64,000 nucleotides of DNA from Epiperipatus broadwayi (Eukaryota; Onychophora; Udeonychophora; Euonychophora; Peripatidae). The DNA is taken from the NCBI GenBank assembly GCA_028023455.1, contig JAQFVV010012509.1, forward strand, positions 2,792,001 through 2,856,000, in the 5' to 3' direction. This document shows positions 13,281 through 25,939 of the stretch, piece after piece (the first letter of the stretch is position 1; every line of letters begins with the position of its first letter). Made by a program: the position numbers and the translations under genes. Below the pieces are notes generated by a model. It was not told the DNA's origin, searched no databases, and saw nothing but the letters and a program-made list of their open reading frames with translations.

Positions 13281-14609
13281 ATATATAATCTTTTCCCAAT
13301 ATTTTACATTTTATTTATTCACTTTTTTAAGCAGATTATAGATATTTTTTTCCTTGTCAAATGTTTCCTGTAAGTGTCATTGATTTTCATCCATAGTTTT
13401 ATATCAAGTTATTGATCTGAAACTTTTTTTTTTAATTTTGTTTGGTTTTTAACTAAAAAGATTGCAATAATTACAATAAAATCTTATTTTTCAATTCTTT
13501 TTGTCACGACTTACAAGTCTTCTACTTTATCTTGAACATTGAAATAAAGTTAATAGAATAAAATTGTCAATCACTAGCTCGTTGCAAGCACACTAAACAA
13601 TTCTTATGCTTGCCAGCCTTTATTTTTAATCATATTATGGGAATGAGATGTTATACCAGTAATGAATTTCAAAATGAGAATAATTTATTTGAGTTCTAGC
13701 AAAAAAATCCACTTGTCATAAAATCACAGAACTATTTAATGAATACTCTTATGTAACTTTTTTTTTTTAAAAATTGATTAAATAATCTCAAAAGTATAAA
13801 TTTCATTAAACCTTTCCATGTTATATGTCAAAAAAAAAAAATTATTAACTAGTGAAATTGTGCTTTGTGCAAATATGTATATCAAAAAACATTATTTTAG
13901 AAAGTTCCAAAGCCTTTTACTCTCAAATGCTTCAAATAAAATTATAAACTTAACATTGTGCTATTCTTACATAGTATCAACTATATAAAAATATAAAATG
14001 TTTTTAAAAGCCACAATCCCTAGGTAGCAGATTGAGCAATACGTTCCATTAAAGGACAAATAGATTTTTTTTCATTTTTTTTTACTCAGTGATAATCAAT
14101 CCAGAAATTTTCACTACCTGAGTCTAGTATTCAATATTATTCTAAACCACAATGAGCAATGGATCACAAGTCAAGACATTTCTCAGTTTAAAAAAAACTT
14201 TGGATTAAAAAACACTAAAATATATAAATATACATAATTATTAGAATATATGAGAATCATATATTAAATTTCAACAACAAATCTATATAAGGTCAATTTT
14301 ACTTCATACTCAAGACTTGCATGATATTAAAAAGGTGATTATTTTTAATTTTATTTAAATGTTCAGTAAAGAATTTAAAAAATAATAATAATAAAGAAGA
14401 AGAATATCAAGACAGATTCAGATCATTATGAAACAAATATTATTATGCATAAATTTGTTTACATATTTGTTGGATTTCCATGATAATTAAAGCTTTAGAA
14501 CCAAGATATTGTCACATTCTGAAAAATATAAAAATGCAACAACAGTAAATAGACTCTATGGTGACATTGAAAAGATTAACAATGACAAGAATGTACGACA
14601 TCTCCAAAA
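13281..14609. other. AT-rich gene-free stretch
   Basis: No supported features; several poly-A and poly-T runs. No tRNA-like promoter boxes or RT motifs were found here. Confidence 0.4.
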
Positions 14610-14690
14610 CTCTTTTTTTTTTCCATATGTCATAGCATCAGCCGGGAGGTGAACCCACAACCTTTAAAACAAAGTATTTTGTGAATTATA
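14610..14690 (-). mobile_element. tRNA-derived SINE fragment
   Basis: On the minus strand GTGGGTTCACCTCCCGGC resembles a tRNA B box (GGTTCRANTCC). It is followed by TGATGCTATGACATATGG and a poly-A run. The plus-strand SINE at 19865-19975 has the same ending (CTGGCTGATGCTATGACACA, then A-rich). The 5' half (A box side) is degraded or missing. Confidence 0.65.
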
Positions 14691-14849
14691 TAAGCTAAAA
14701 GAATAAAAATAGGCAGCCAAATTTTGCCGCATTCCACAAATAAATCTTCACATCTTCAGAAAATGTTATAAAAACTAAGAAATGAAAACAAAAAAGTAGG
14801 AATACAAATAAATTCTAAAAAGACTAAAACAACGTTTAATGTTTTTTTT

Positions 14850-15375
14850 TAAAAAAACATGAAATGAAAATTTGTAGTATGAATCAAAAAAAGTTAAATG
14901 AAATTAATCCTAGAATTAAAATTGGATGGAATGCTTTTGATAAAATATTAAAAAGAAATATACTTATATTTTTGAAACAAAAACATTTTAATAAATGTGT
15001 TTCACCAGTGCTTACATACAATCTGAAATTTACACATTCAATATAAGAGCAATAGATTTCAGACCTTACAATAAAGTATGGAGATATATATGTTGTAACT
15101 AACAAGGTAGGAACAAAAGCAGAATATACGGATGAGTAAACTAAAAAATATCACTGTCATCATTGAAAGAATTAACACATTGAAATTGGGCTTGGCTTAT
15201 TGCTAAAAAAATGCAATAAATACATAGTTGAAACCTTAAACTGAATCTCTAGATTAATAAAAGGTCTAAAAATAAATTACATGCAAAATAAATTGACAAG
15301 ATAAGGAAAAGTCTGCTGTGGAGTAATGTGTGGAAAAAAGTATGGATTGAAGAAACTAAAACTATTATATAATAA
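14850..15375 (+). pseudogene. Non-LTR retrotransposon relic: C-terminal RT region
   Basis: The plus-strand frame at 14864-15046 encodes INPRIKIGWNAFDKILKRN and then FNKCVSPVLTY. These match INHRIKLGWNAFGR and FNKCVLPILTY of the minus-strand relic at 12320-12866. Beyond the stop, out-of-frame pieces continue the similarity. One near 15150-15200 corresponds to the IARED-type segment, and another near 15310-15345 (CGVMCGKKYGL) corresponds to the AGVMWRREAKDW segment. The piece is 5' truncated and contains several stops and frameshifts. It lies in opposite orientation to the 12.3-kb copy, so the two are independent insertions. Confidence 0.85.
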
Positions 15376-16573
15376 TAATGTTAGAAAATAATATGTTGCA
15401 CTTCTATTTCAATATCCTTATAACAATCATAAATTAACATTTGGAAGTTTGCTTAGGCATTTCAGCTAAGAATAAAATTAAAAAAATTATATACTGAATA
15501 TGTATGACCACAATGATAGTTAAGTTATATTAAAAATACTACTAATGAATCTGAATAGTATAAAAATGTTTTCATATTTTTTCCCGTTGCTAGCTGCTAT
15601 GTACCCGAAGAGATTAAGCAAAAACATCAAGGAAAGCCTATATTTCTAATTGTCAAGTATTAATCATTATTTTTTTTTTAAAAAATTCCTCATTATCAAA
15701 GTGCTTTTTGTTAAGATTATTCGAATTCACAAAATCTGTTTTCCAAAGATTGCTAAATAAATGTGTGTATAAATGTTTTATGGGCACTATTATCAGTATA
15801 AATTTTTGCTTTCCACTTGTCAAACCCATAAACATAAATACAAAAAGTAATGAATAAATTCATTTGCATGTGAACACACACACAGATTCTATTTACTATT
15901 TGAATATACAATTCAAATTAGATAATACATAAAAATTACACAAAGACCTGGAATTTTGCCATTTCTAATCATTGTAGAGATATTAATAAGCTGACAAATA
16001 TTCTTAAAAAAAAAAAAAAGATATACAAAACAGATAATCATAAAGTTATAATTTCAATTCATTAAACAAATTTTAAAGTAATAAGGAAAACAGACATTTC
16101 TAATAACATCCATAAGACATAAATACCTATAACATTTTATAAAAAATATTTCATTACAACTAAGATAAATCTACACAAGTAAGGATTAGTCCATTGATGA
16201 AAGCAGGGGAAATTAGTTATTTTCCTATAATGCTGACCTGATTATCCAAGTAGAAATAAACTTTCTGCCAAGCAAGTATTTTTCTAATATTATTATTTGC
16301 AAAATCATTTATTTAATGGGATTACATGGATTTAGAATTTAAAAAACTATAACAAACTTAATAGTTTAATCATAAAGTTACTCTTTTCATTTATTGGCAT
16401 AAACATCTCTTTGACTGCAGTGTAAAGGGAGTTTCACCTTTATTAATATTTTTTCATTAAGAAAATGAATATTCTATATTATTGTATTGATTAAAAGCAA
16501 CAAAACTGCTCCCCAGCCAATTACAGAGCTGGGGAAAAAAATAATTGAAAAATCCAAATCCGACTATCAGATT
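15376..16573. other. AT-rich gene-free stretch
   Basis: Contains a small perfect hairpin around 16508-16536 (CTCCCCAGC ... GCTGGGGA) and poly-A runs. No gene supported. Confidence 0.4.
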
Positions 16574-16701
16574 AATAGTAAAATAGTTCAAATGCATACA
16601 ACCATTCCAATTCACAGATGTAACTTTACAATGGTGGAATAGTAAAATAGTTCAAATGCATACAACCATTCCAATTCACAGATGTAACTTTACAATGGTG
16701 G
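16574..16701. repeat. Perfect 64-bp tandem duplication
   Basis: Units 16574-16637 and 16638-16701 are identical over 64 bp. Each begins AATAGTAAAATAGTTC and ends TTTACAATGGTGG. Perfect identity in otherwise decayed DNA marks a very recent duplication. It could also be an assembly artefact. Confidence 0.97.
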
Positions 16702-16719
16702 ACTCGGGTGATCCATCCA

Positions 16720-17850
16720 GTAAGTTAAACGATACTCTTATGATCATGTTATTTTTTTAAAAATTTTATAGAACAAAAATAAAACTTTTCTAATATCTTT
16801 ATATAACACATTGGTAAGATATCCAAGTCTCACTTCCACATAAACTTAAATGAAAAAACTTGTCTCTATAGAATTAATTTAACTGCTGCAATTAATTCAT
16901 TTTATGAAATATTCTATCTTTTAATGTGTTAAATGCAGTAGCAGCATACAGGAGTCTGGACTGCACTTAAATATTTAAGTCTATTTTACATTTAAAAATC
17001 TATCAACATTTAAATGAGTTGCATTGACAAGTTGATAACCATCCAAGGTAAAAGTTGCTATAGATTTTTCTTCCATCACTGACAGAAAAAGAACTCTAAT
17101 ATTAAGTATGAAGACATTCTTTATATGTTGTATTCAAAACATTAGGTACATTTTGAACTGGAAAAAATTGCATAATCATGAGCATACTGTAAAATGAAGA
17201 ATCCGAAAACATGAACTTCTTGGTTTTTGCTTTTAATCAAATTAACATTTCTCCATCAAACATGTATCACATCATTAATCCTGATTCATTAAACCATAAA
17301 AAATCAAAAACAATACTAGATCAAGTACACATTCTTGTTGTACAACAGTTTTTATTTCAAATACTTCAGATTTACCACTTATAATTCCTTTCATATCATC
17401 CTGTAGAAACTGCAAATACAAATAAGCTTTGATAGACAATCAACTAATTTCAATAATCCTATAGACTTGATTGCTTAACTGAGTCAAATACTTTGAGCAA
17501 ATTGAGAAAAACAATACATAAATCACTTTTCCCCCTAACACTCATCATGCATTTATCAGGCAACAAAAACCATGAACGTAGTGCTCCCTGATTCTCTAGA
17601 ACTATTATGAATCTCTGGTAACAACTTATTCAACAAAATCCTTGCAAGTACCTTTATCATAGTGAATATAATAATATTCCAAGATAATTACTGATACCTT
17701 ATCTATTCCCTTTTATCCTCTAATTTTGAAGTCAACATATCATTTCCATATCTCCAAATATCTAATCAGGATCTTCAGCCTTTCCACAATTAAGATTATA
17801 AAGAGCTGTTTGATTTTACTAAGCAGTATCAAAAGGAAATATACATTTTC
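16720..17850 (-). pseudogene. Non-LTR retrotransposon relic: RT core
   Basis: Minus-strand conceptual translation, read across stops and frameshifts, gives the ordered RT landmarks. LNCGKAEDPD near 17810 corresponds to the ...GKAPGPDGI box. VLARILLNKLLPEI follows near 17610-17660. Near 17480-17530 VFLNLLKVFDSV corresponds to the FVDLTKAFDTV catalytic-motif A region. Towards 16750-16850 the region corresponding to the YLGS and C-terminal boxes aligns at DNA level with the relic at 43200-44430 (for example TCAAAACATTA and AATATCCAAATCTCAC-like words). The element is long dead. Upstream endonuclease sequence was not recognised between 17850 and 18800. Confidence 0.75.
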
Positions 17851-19864
17851 TGCAGGGCAGAATAAATAAATTAAATGTGGAACTTCATAATAAATATAGA
17901 AATTTAAAGATGGAAGTTCAATGATTGATAAGAAAGTGTACAAATGATTAGTGGATTAAAATTGCTAAGACAATGCAGACATTTATTGATCATGATCACT
18001 GAAAATCATTTTTTGATATAATGAAAATGACATATGAAGTTTAAAACCAGTAGCAGAATCCTAGCATTGGATACTCTTATGATGACAATGATATTCCAAA
18101 TAAGTAGATGGAGTATTTTGATCAACTTTCAAATAATAATATAAGAATTTAGTTGATAACATTTAATGATACATTCATTTTATTTACTCATTTAGATTTC
18201 GACAAATCAAACTCAGTATACATAAACAGCACAGCAAATGAATTGAGTGTGAGATTCCACCCTGATGACCAAGAACCTAGTAAGTAACTGAGTTAGATCT
18301 TCAAATGACTACCATCTTTGGCTAATCTTAATTGTGGTAAATCTTTAATAAGTTGCAGTTGAACACATTTGCAGTATTAGTCTTTCTGGTCTTAGTAAAC
18401 TAAAGAATCTAAATTGTAGGATATGTAATTTGACTTATTGATTACTAAAATATAATTAAACTAGTTTAAAATTTTATATCTAATTACTTTATTTCTATTT
18501 TGCTTTGATTTCACTTATTAAATTATTATAAACATTTTAATCTCATGTTACCAACAATTATGATGGGTAATAGCAATATTGAAAGATAATTACAGGTAAT
18601 CAATTATATCAAATGCAAAATCATTACAAACTCTGGAAAAAAAAAACCCAAACTATATAAATTTTGTAAATCTGAAAAGTCAGACAAAAATAATATTGCA
18701 AACATAACCACTAGATCAAAAATACTTATCATATATCAAAATATTAACCAATACTGATAGTTTATATAAAGGAATCAGATTAAAAGTTTGTCCATCTATT
18801 TTCTGGCATTATTTATGATGGGATAATGGGAGAATTTTACCAGGACTTGAAAAATCACAATTATAAAGATGGAAACTAGTTACTTATACATAATCTACAA
18901 AAATAGATATATAGTAAACTGAATTGGAAGATTTTAGATTTAGAATATGCTATCTATTATTGCTATTTGACAACAAAAAAAAAATGATGCAAATACCATC
19001 ACTGGAAAATATATTAACAAAAGTTACCAATTTGATTTTATAATATCCATTCAATATTGCTACAAATCTATATGTCATTTACTCAAGAAAATAAAAAAAC
19101 TTACTAATTACTGAAAATTTTTATAATCAGGATTAAAGAAAAATAAATAAACTTATAGATGTTTCCAATCAGAAACAGAAAATATTTTATATCCATATTA
19201 TTCTATTATGGAGTCGACAAAGAAATGAAGCATGAGAATGATTAGTAATAGTATAACCTTTTTAATACCAATATATATTTTAAGCAGCTGAAAGACTTCA
19301 GTTTTAATATTGAAAACAGAACCAGAAACATATACTGAAAGAGAACCTCTTAGATATTATCTCAAGAAAAAACATATTCATTTAAGAGTAACATTATAAA
19401 TCAATCAGATTTTGGTAGTATTTGTTTATGAATCAAATGAGCTATAAATGAAAAAGAAAAATAATAATAATTAATAGATGACTTTTAAAAAGTTGTTTAA
19501 TAATATAAACAACCAGAAAAAGTAATGTAATTATCAAAAAAATATAATGGCATATTTTTAAAAAGATGGAAAACTCAGAGAAAATGTGAGAATATATTGA
19601 AAAGTCAAGAAGCAATATTATAACATTTGCAGAGACAACAAAAATGGAAACAATGTTGAAAAATGTAGACCACTGTTATGAGGAGTAAAACTAGAATAAA
19701 GTTATAGCTGAAATTTGCTGATAAAAAATATCAATGTGCAGGTTATAATGAAATAAGTAAAATCATAAGTTTTTGAAGAATGTATTGATAAAATTATTCC
19801 AAAAAACTTTTTCAATCAAAACAGATGAAATCAGCTGCAAACAGAAAATGTCACTACAAAATAA
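17851..19864. other. Gene-free stretch, possibly decayed 5' parts of neighbouring LINEs
   Basis: Base composition here is A-rich on the plus strand, similar to the decayed LINE that follows at 20.5 kb. Parts may be its unrecognisable upstream region. No motif was secure. Confidence 0.3.
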
Positions 19865-19975
19865 TGAGATGTCAAGCATTGGTAGTCGAGAGGTCAGCGA
19901 CAGCTGCTTTATAAGCAGTTGTCCCGGGTTAGCATGTTCGCTTCCTGGCTGATGCTATGACACATGAGAAAAAAA
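19865..19975 (+). mobile_element. tRNA-derived SINE
   Basis: The plus strand shows a tRNA-like head: TGGTAGTCGAGAGGTCAGCG (A-box-like) followed by GCTGCTTTATAAGCAG, which forms an anticodon-arm-like hairpin. Then comes GGTT...TTCGCTTCC, a B box that appears split by a short insertion. It ends CTGGCTGATGCTATGACACA followed by an A-rich tail (AAAAAAATAATAATGA). The same ending occurs on the minus strand at 14610-14690. It is not a functional tRNA gene, because the acceptor and T arms do not close. Confidence 0.7.
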
Positions 19976-20289
19976 TAATAATGAGATGAAATTAGACTTG
20001 AGGTCACTGTTAATACCACAGAATTGATGGCAATTCTGTAAAAAAAATTAAAAAATATATATAAAAAAACATGTTGGCAAAATTATTCTCATGTGGAAAA
20101 ACATTCATTGGCTTATAAGCTGGAAAAAAATAATTTATATTCCTACCCCCCCCCCAAACAAAAAAAAAACATATTGATAGTGTGTAAACTATCATAACAT
20201 TTGTTACACTACAATCAAAACAAATGTGCTTTGTTGGCTACAATACCTATGATTCATTGGACTATGTTAAATTATAAAATATTCTTAAT

Positions 20290-20475
20290 TCTAGGGCAAA
20301 TGTAGGGGATTACGATCTGACCCAACTGATGAGTGCTGATTCTGTACAAAGTAAATTGTATTGGAGATCATGTATCGTTTTTGCATTTGAGTAATCATGT
20401 GTATCAGGAACTTGAGATGGGGTGGAGAACTAATAGACTGAAAAATCCTGAGTTCAAATACCTCAAGTTACACAT
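20290..20475 (+). repeat. Single-arm copy of the 40-kb fold-back family
   Basis: GATCTGACCCAACTGATGAG, then GTGCTGATTCTGTACAAAG, GGAGATCATGTATCGTTTTT, CATGTGTATCAGGA and GAGTTCAAATACC match in order the arm of the long palindrome at 39905-40755 (and the copy at 55340-55440). The terminal GAGTTCAAATCCC-like word resembles a degenerate tRNA B box, so the family may be SINE-related, but no A box is convincing. Confidence 0.7.
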
Positions 20476-20539
20476 ATAAAAATGTTCTTTAAGTAAATAG
20501 ATGTATTAGAACACCTCACTGCTATAGTGCATCAACAGA

Positions 20540-21815
20540 TGAAAAGATATAATCTGGTATTAGATAGAATTAAAAATGTCACGAGAGATGAAAGAAGAAA
20601 TGGTTAAGGAGTCAAATAGCTGATAAGAATAGCAAGAGATTAACTATAGTGATTACATATTGAAAAGAATATCTTCAATATCTGTTTAGAAAACAAAGTG
20701 ATGCAATTAATTATGAACTTGGAAATGAAGATGTTGACGGAGATGATAAAAGTATGGACAAATAATAGTTTGATTAAAGAAATGAAAATAAGGCTGATAG
20801 ATTTGATACAATACCTAGACAATTTTTTAAAGAAATTGGAGAAACTACTATGAAAAAAATAGATGGATTGTACGATTCAATATAATAGAGTTTAGTTTGA
20901 AGATTTCTTTAGGACAATGATTCCAATTACTAAAAAAAAAAAAAAAGGTGTTATATATAAAGAGTACAGAACAATAGTTTTCAGAGAGAAAAAAGTATAA
21001 GAGATGCTATTGGTATTGTTAGAACAATTGCAAATAGATATATTAAAAAATATATAGGAATTGGTATGTTTTGTAAATCTGGAAAAAGCATATGATAGAG
21101 TAGACTGGAATAAACTTATGACCACCTTATAGAATAAAGTAGTAATTTTGAAAGAGAGAAGATTGATTTGAAATGTATATAATGGGCAAAGAATAAAAAT
21201 CAGATGAGCATAATGACACTGAAGATACGAATATTAGAAAGATGAGTTAGACAAAGAAACTTTATCACCAGGGCTTTTGAATATTTGTTTGAGACATGTT
21301 GGATAAATATTTGGAATGTGGAGAAGCTAATATTGGAGGTAGAATAATAAAAAAGTATGATTCGCAAACAATATGGTTCTTAAAGCTGAGGATGAAAGAA
21401 GTCTTCACAATATGTTGAATAAATTGTAAAAATTTATACAGAATACAGAAAGAATATTAATATTGAAAAGACCAAGTGTTTATTAATAGTATGGAATATT
21501 AAAAATTACAAATTGAAATTCATGATAATATAGTTGAAAAGATAAATGGATTTAGATATTTGGGTTGTTGGTGGAGTGAGGATGAAAGAAGTGAAGTTAT
21601 TTAAAAACTAAAATATTTTGTAAACCTTTGAATAGAGAATTAAGAAAATGATTAATTAAATGCTATGTATGGAGCATACTATTGTATGGTTGTGAAACAA
21701 GGGCAATGAGATGTTATGGAGAAGGTTGAAAAAAATTAGTTGGATAAATAAAATAACAAATGAAGTTGACAACTCTAAACTTGTTCATAGGACAGAATAC
21801 TATTAATAATAGTGA
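20540..21815 (+). pseudogene. Non-LTR retrotransposon relic: RT domain (second LINE family)
   Basis: Plus-strand frames, broken by many stops, spell out an RT domain in order. FFKEIGETTMKKI lies near 20830 and IPITKK plus YRTIV near 20920-20970. RDAIGIVRTIANRYIKK lies near 21000, and FVNLEKAYDRVDWNKLM (motif A, with the catalytic Asp position occupied by Asn in FVNLEKAYD) at 21070-21120. VRQRNFITRAFEYLFETCW (VRQGCPLSP-type box) lies near 21250, and FANNMVLKAEDE near 21360-21400, where the FADD catalytic pair has become FANN. GFRYLGCWWSEDERS-like sequence lies near 21550, and LKKISWINKITNE near 21730. Both catalytic positions are mutated, so no activity is possible. The family differs from the one at 12.3, 14.9, 17 and 43-46 kb. 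Confidence 0.88.
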
Positions 21816-22179
21816 TAGTGTAAAAAGTTATGGCAAAGTAAATTAGAAGAAAAAAAAAATCAGATGCTTGTTACCATGAAATCTATATACTCAACTTATG
21901 TAATAAATACTTAATAAAGTTAGATTGTATGAAAATAAATATGAATTGAGTTGGTAAAAGAAACAAGCTTAGATGTGAGATATTATATTTATATAGGCAA
22001 AAATGGAAAATACATGAAGACCACTTATTAGAAAATTCTAAGACAATACAATTGATACATAAATGGCATAAAGAGTTTTTGTTTCATTGCATCATTTAAC
22101 AAGTAATCCAGATGTTTAGATTAATTGCATACTGACAATGAGAAGAGATATAATTAAAACTTGGAAAAACGATGATAAT
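21816..22179. other. A-rich stretch between two LINE relics
   Basis: No motif recognised. It could be the eroded 3' end of the preceding element. Confidence 0.3.
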
Positions 22180-22510
22180 TTCTGTGATTCTATATAGATG
22201 TAAACATTGGACATTGAACAAAAAAACATGATGTTTTTGAACTATATGGTACGAAGAAGACTTCTGAATATTACAGAGGCAAAGAAATCAAACATGGATT
22301 TTTAAGCAAATTCATCTTTCATTTAAAATACAAATAAGTGAAAAATATTTTAATTATATTGGGTGGGTATCTAATTTATTAAAAAAGTATGTAACAAAAA
22401 GTGAAACTGGTGATAAGAAAAGAAAGAGAAACAATAAATAATAAGGTGGAAAGTCTCCACCAAAATAATGAATGTGCCACTCGGGAAAAACGATGGATGA
22501 AAAAACGCCA
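22180..22510 (+). pseudogene. C-terminal fragment of another LINE
   Basis: VILYRCKHWTLN near 22175-22210 corresponds to the conserved LLYGCETWTL box that follows LINE RT domains. It is followed by YEEDF-like sequence and, near 22340, KYFNYIGWV, which resembles the post-RT YFGHV segment. Stops and frameshifts are frequent. It may be the 3' end of a different copy inserted next to the 20.5-21.8 kb relic. Assignment rests on short motifs. Confidence 0.55.
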
Positions 22511-22739
22511 TTCAAATTAACATTAATAACTATTTGTTGACTTAATATAATCTACTAATAATAATAAATGATAAGTGAAAACATATAGCTGCTTTATTTC
22601 AAATATTAAAAGCATCAAATATATAAATACTAATCAAATTTTAATACCATAATTATGTAATAATCAGATAAAAGATATGTATTTTATGTTCATCTACATT
22701 TGATTGTTAATATTAGCATTATAATTAGTTTGCTTAAAC

Positions 22740-22930
22740 GTTCTGAACATTTACTAAATAAAGGTTCATTCTGTATGTTAATTTTGTTAACTGTAGCTGA
22801 GTGCTCTTTTGGTTGGTAATTTATTTAAATGAATAATATTCCATTTGTTGAAGAGTTGGATGCTATTCTCTTTTTTATAAGTGGCCTGATTGTTATTAGC
22901 AATAAACCACACCTCTTTCACTTTGTTTTC
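22740..22930 (-). repeat. Direct repeat flanking the Penelope-like relic, copy 1 (pLTR-like)
   Basis: TTACTAAATAAAGGTTCATT, CTGTATGTTAATTTTGTTAA, CTGTAGCT, ATTCCATTTGTTG and GGCCTGATTGTTATTAGCAA correspond in the same order and orientation to words at 24995-25235. Such partly tandem pseudo-LTRs are typical of Penelope-like elements. The two copies are well diverged. Confidence 0.75.
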
Positions 22931-24700
22931 TATTGTTTGGTTCCATGCAAATAATTTGAACATTTGTTGGATCAAAAAATATTCTGCTGGGAGATTCTGG
23001 TGGCAATATTAGTTGTAGACTCCCCATAGTATACAGATTTGCAAGTTGGCATTGCTGCTCTCAACTTAATATATGATCAGTTTGATCCCGAGATATTTTG
23101 TCTTTGGTATTATTTACAAGGGCGGGATTAATAAGACATATTATATGTAGAAACATAGATCTTTTTTATTTTGTGTGAAAACTTTGGAATATATGGAATC
23201 CATGGGTTTATTATCTACGGGAGATTGTTGTGTTTGTTTTATTTTATTATAAAATTTCTTAATTGTTTTTAATAAAGTATTTTTATTGTAGTCCATTCTG
23301 CATAAATCATTTATGTAGGTCTCTAGGTTAGCTTTCCGATCTGCTTCATATTTAAGGAGTCTAGGGCTTCTATTTAATTAAGAAAATTTATCTCAGCAAG
23401 TTTGTATCATAGGTATGAGAGATTGAGGGGTATTGCATTTTAATTTTGAATGGCTTGATGATCATTTTGAAATCTAATAAGTTTTTGTTTTTGAATGTAT
23501 AAATCTAAATAATTCAGACATCTGGAGATGTTTTCTTGTTCCATTGTACATTGGAGTGTTTTTTATTCTAATTCTTTGCATAGTTTTATAATGCATTCAG
23601 CAGCACACATATAAACATATCGTCGACATACCATTTATAAATAATATTGGGGTCTTTGTCTAAATATTTGGGAATACGGTCTTCTGCTGCCTTAGCCAGT
23701 ATTAAATTGCAAACCCATGAGCCATGCTTTTTCCATAATGTAATATTTATTGATTAACTGTGCAGTAATGTCACTATCAATCCAATTTTCGAGGGTTATA
23801 TTTCAGTTTCTTGTAGCAACATTATGTATAATATTAATCGATTGCCTATGTGATACTATCACGTATAATTCAGTAGTGATGCCAATTTATAGTTGTCATT
23901 TATCTGAAGTGTATTGATAGACTGAACAAATTTTAGAAAGGATCTTGTAGTAAATTTTCCAAACCTAGATGAATGGTTAACCACTCAGCAATGGTTTTAA
24001 TGGCATCATAATAATATACATCTCTGAAGTCTATCAAGAAAAGATGATTTTCTTTGGGTAGTTTTATGTTTGATAAGAATTGAGAGGGAATTGGCATTGA
24101 TGAATACATTTTTCATACCTACTGTATGTTTCATTATAGTCCTTTCATAATATGACCATTATAAATTTATTCTTCGTGGTCTTCATGTTGTATATTTCAA
24201 CACACTTAAAATTTAGTTTATAAAATTGAGTTGCAATTTTTTGAATATAGTGATTAAATTTTATCAGCATGAATCAGTTGCCTGTGTCTTCTTTTAGATA
24301 TTCAATATTGTTTCTTTGCATGTATTGTCTGCAGTCATTTGTATTTTTAGTCTGCATTTTATTTTTGGATTTATCTGTGATAGAGTGCAATGCTTGAGCT
24401 ATTTGTCCAACAATATTTTCCCTCAATGGTACATTTTCATATATTTGGATTATATGTCTGCTATTATTTCACGGTATGGGTTTTTCCAAGAGCCTCCAAT
24501 TTAGGACCATATTCTATCAAGGTTCTAATTTTTGCAGTAATTGAGTGTTTGACAGATTGGCAAGGCTTTCTTTATTGATGGATTTTATTTATACTCCTTG
24601 TTTTAAGGTGAGAAACTTTAACTTTTTATTGTACCTGACCTTTAACTGTAAGGAAAGAGTGCCTCAGTTCGATTATACTACTAGGTATTTTTTAATAATT
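22790..24700 (-). pseudogene. Penelope-like element relic: RT and GIY-YIG-like region
   Basis: Minus-strand reading, element 5' end at the high coordinate. NKYYIMEKAWLMG near 23720-23760 fits the YYxQxxGxAMG box, and WYVDDMFICVLLN at about 23590-23645 fits the catalytic YVDD box. Towards the 3' end, PWIPYIPKFSHKIKKIY near 23160-23210 resembles the PYIPGLSExIKR linker of Penelope-like proteins. VYYGESTTNIATRI (about 22985-23040) fits the YxGETxRxLxxRI signature of the C-terminal GIY-YIG endonuclease. Order and spacing are those of Penelope-like elements. Numerous stops show it is dead. The related direct repeats on both sides add structural support. The N-terminal part above 24.3 kb is poorly conserved. 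Confidence 0.8.
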
Positions 24701-24994
24701 TAATTCTTTTTCTGTTAGTTGGTTTTTAGTGCCTTTTTACATTCTTGAATAATTAATGTTGTGTTTTTTTAACTGGAATATTCTTTTGCATTGATGTATA
24801 AACTAATTAATATGTATGTTGCAGCAGTTGGGAAATATTTTATGTTTAAACATTTCTCTAAGAATAATAGCTTTTCCTGCAGTTTTGTGATAGTTTTATG
24901 CAGTTTCATAGCCATCTTGAATTGTTGATGATTGTTTATAATTTAATGTTATTCTCCTTTTCCTTATCCTATTTGTAATTGGTTGGCTCAAATA

Positions 24995-25235
24995 TTTCAA
25001 ATGTTACTAAGTAAAGCTTTATTCTGTATGTTTTACTAACTGTAGCTCAGTATATTGTTAGCTGGTGAAGCCACATTTGTAGCATTCATGAGGTAGCTAG
25101 GTATGCTATAGTATTTAAATATGCAACAGTAATTTATTCAAATTAATAATTTAAATATTCCATTTGTTGGATGTTTTTCTGTTTTTTTTATTAATGGTCT
25201 GATTGTTATTAATAATAAACCATGCCTCTTTCTCC
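24995..25235 (-). repeat. Direct repeat flanking the Penelope-like relic, copy 2 (pLTR-like)
   Basis: AAAGCTTTATTCTGTATG, TTTTACTAACTGTAGCTCAG, ATTCCATTTGTTGGATG and TCTGATTGTTATTAATAATA match the copy at 22740-22930. Copy 2 contains about 40 extra bases in the middle (around 25060-25110). It lies at the element's 5' side on the minus strand. Confidence 0.75.
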
Positions 25236-25939
25236 AATTAGGAATAGGTTAAGAAAAAGAAGAATAACCTGAATATTATATTAGCATTATACTGTCATCA
25301 TTCAGGTAGTAGATATCATGTCATTTAAGAATATTGCAATTGCAAATATTCAAAAATCAAAAAACATTCTTTGAAGACCTCCTCTTCCTGGGATGACAGG
25401 TGCCTCCAGCCAAATTGATAGTATAACACTAATATTGTGAACAAATGAATACACAAATCTAAAATATATATATATATAGCATGCTAGTAAAAGAATTCTT
25501 AATTTGTTTTATTAATAAACAAGAATATAAAAATGTTTATAAAAACTTATTTAAAAAGACTGTTAAGTGCTGACATGAAAAAATATTTCCTTCAGAAGTT
25601 TCTTATTAATAGGTACTGCAGAATTGCAGAGCCCATTGTTTTTAAATCTAAAAAGTAAATTGTATCAGTGTTAATTTAAGTCTTGTAAACATTTTATATT
25701 TATTTTACCATCACAAAAATTATTCGCATATACATGACTGATTTTATTCTATTTATAGTGGAGCTGCAATATCCACAATATCTTGATCGAAGCTCCCTCA
25801 TATATATTGTACTACACATAATAACTCATGTTTTGTTGATAAACTTTGATTACAATACGTATTGTTTATTAAATTGCAAGACAATACTTTTCAACATACT
25901 TTTTATACATATATGATTAAAATTATAGTATAAACAAAA
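25236..25939. other. AT-rich gene-free stretch
   Basis: No supported gene. Contains (AT)n near 25463-25477. The short frame at 25734-25916 has no domain. Confidence 0.4.
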
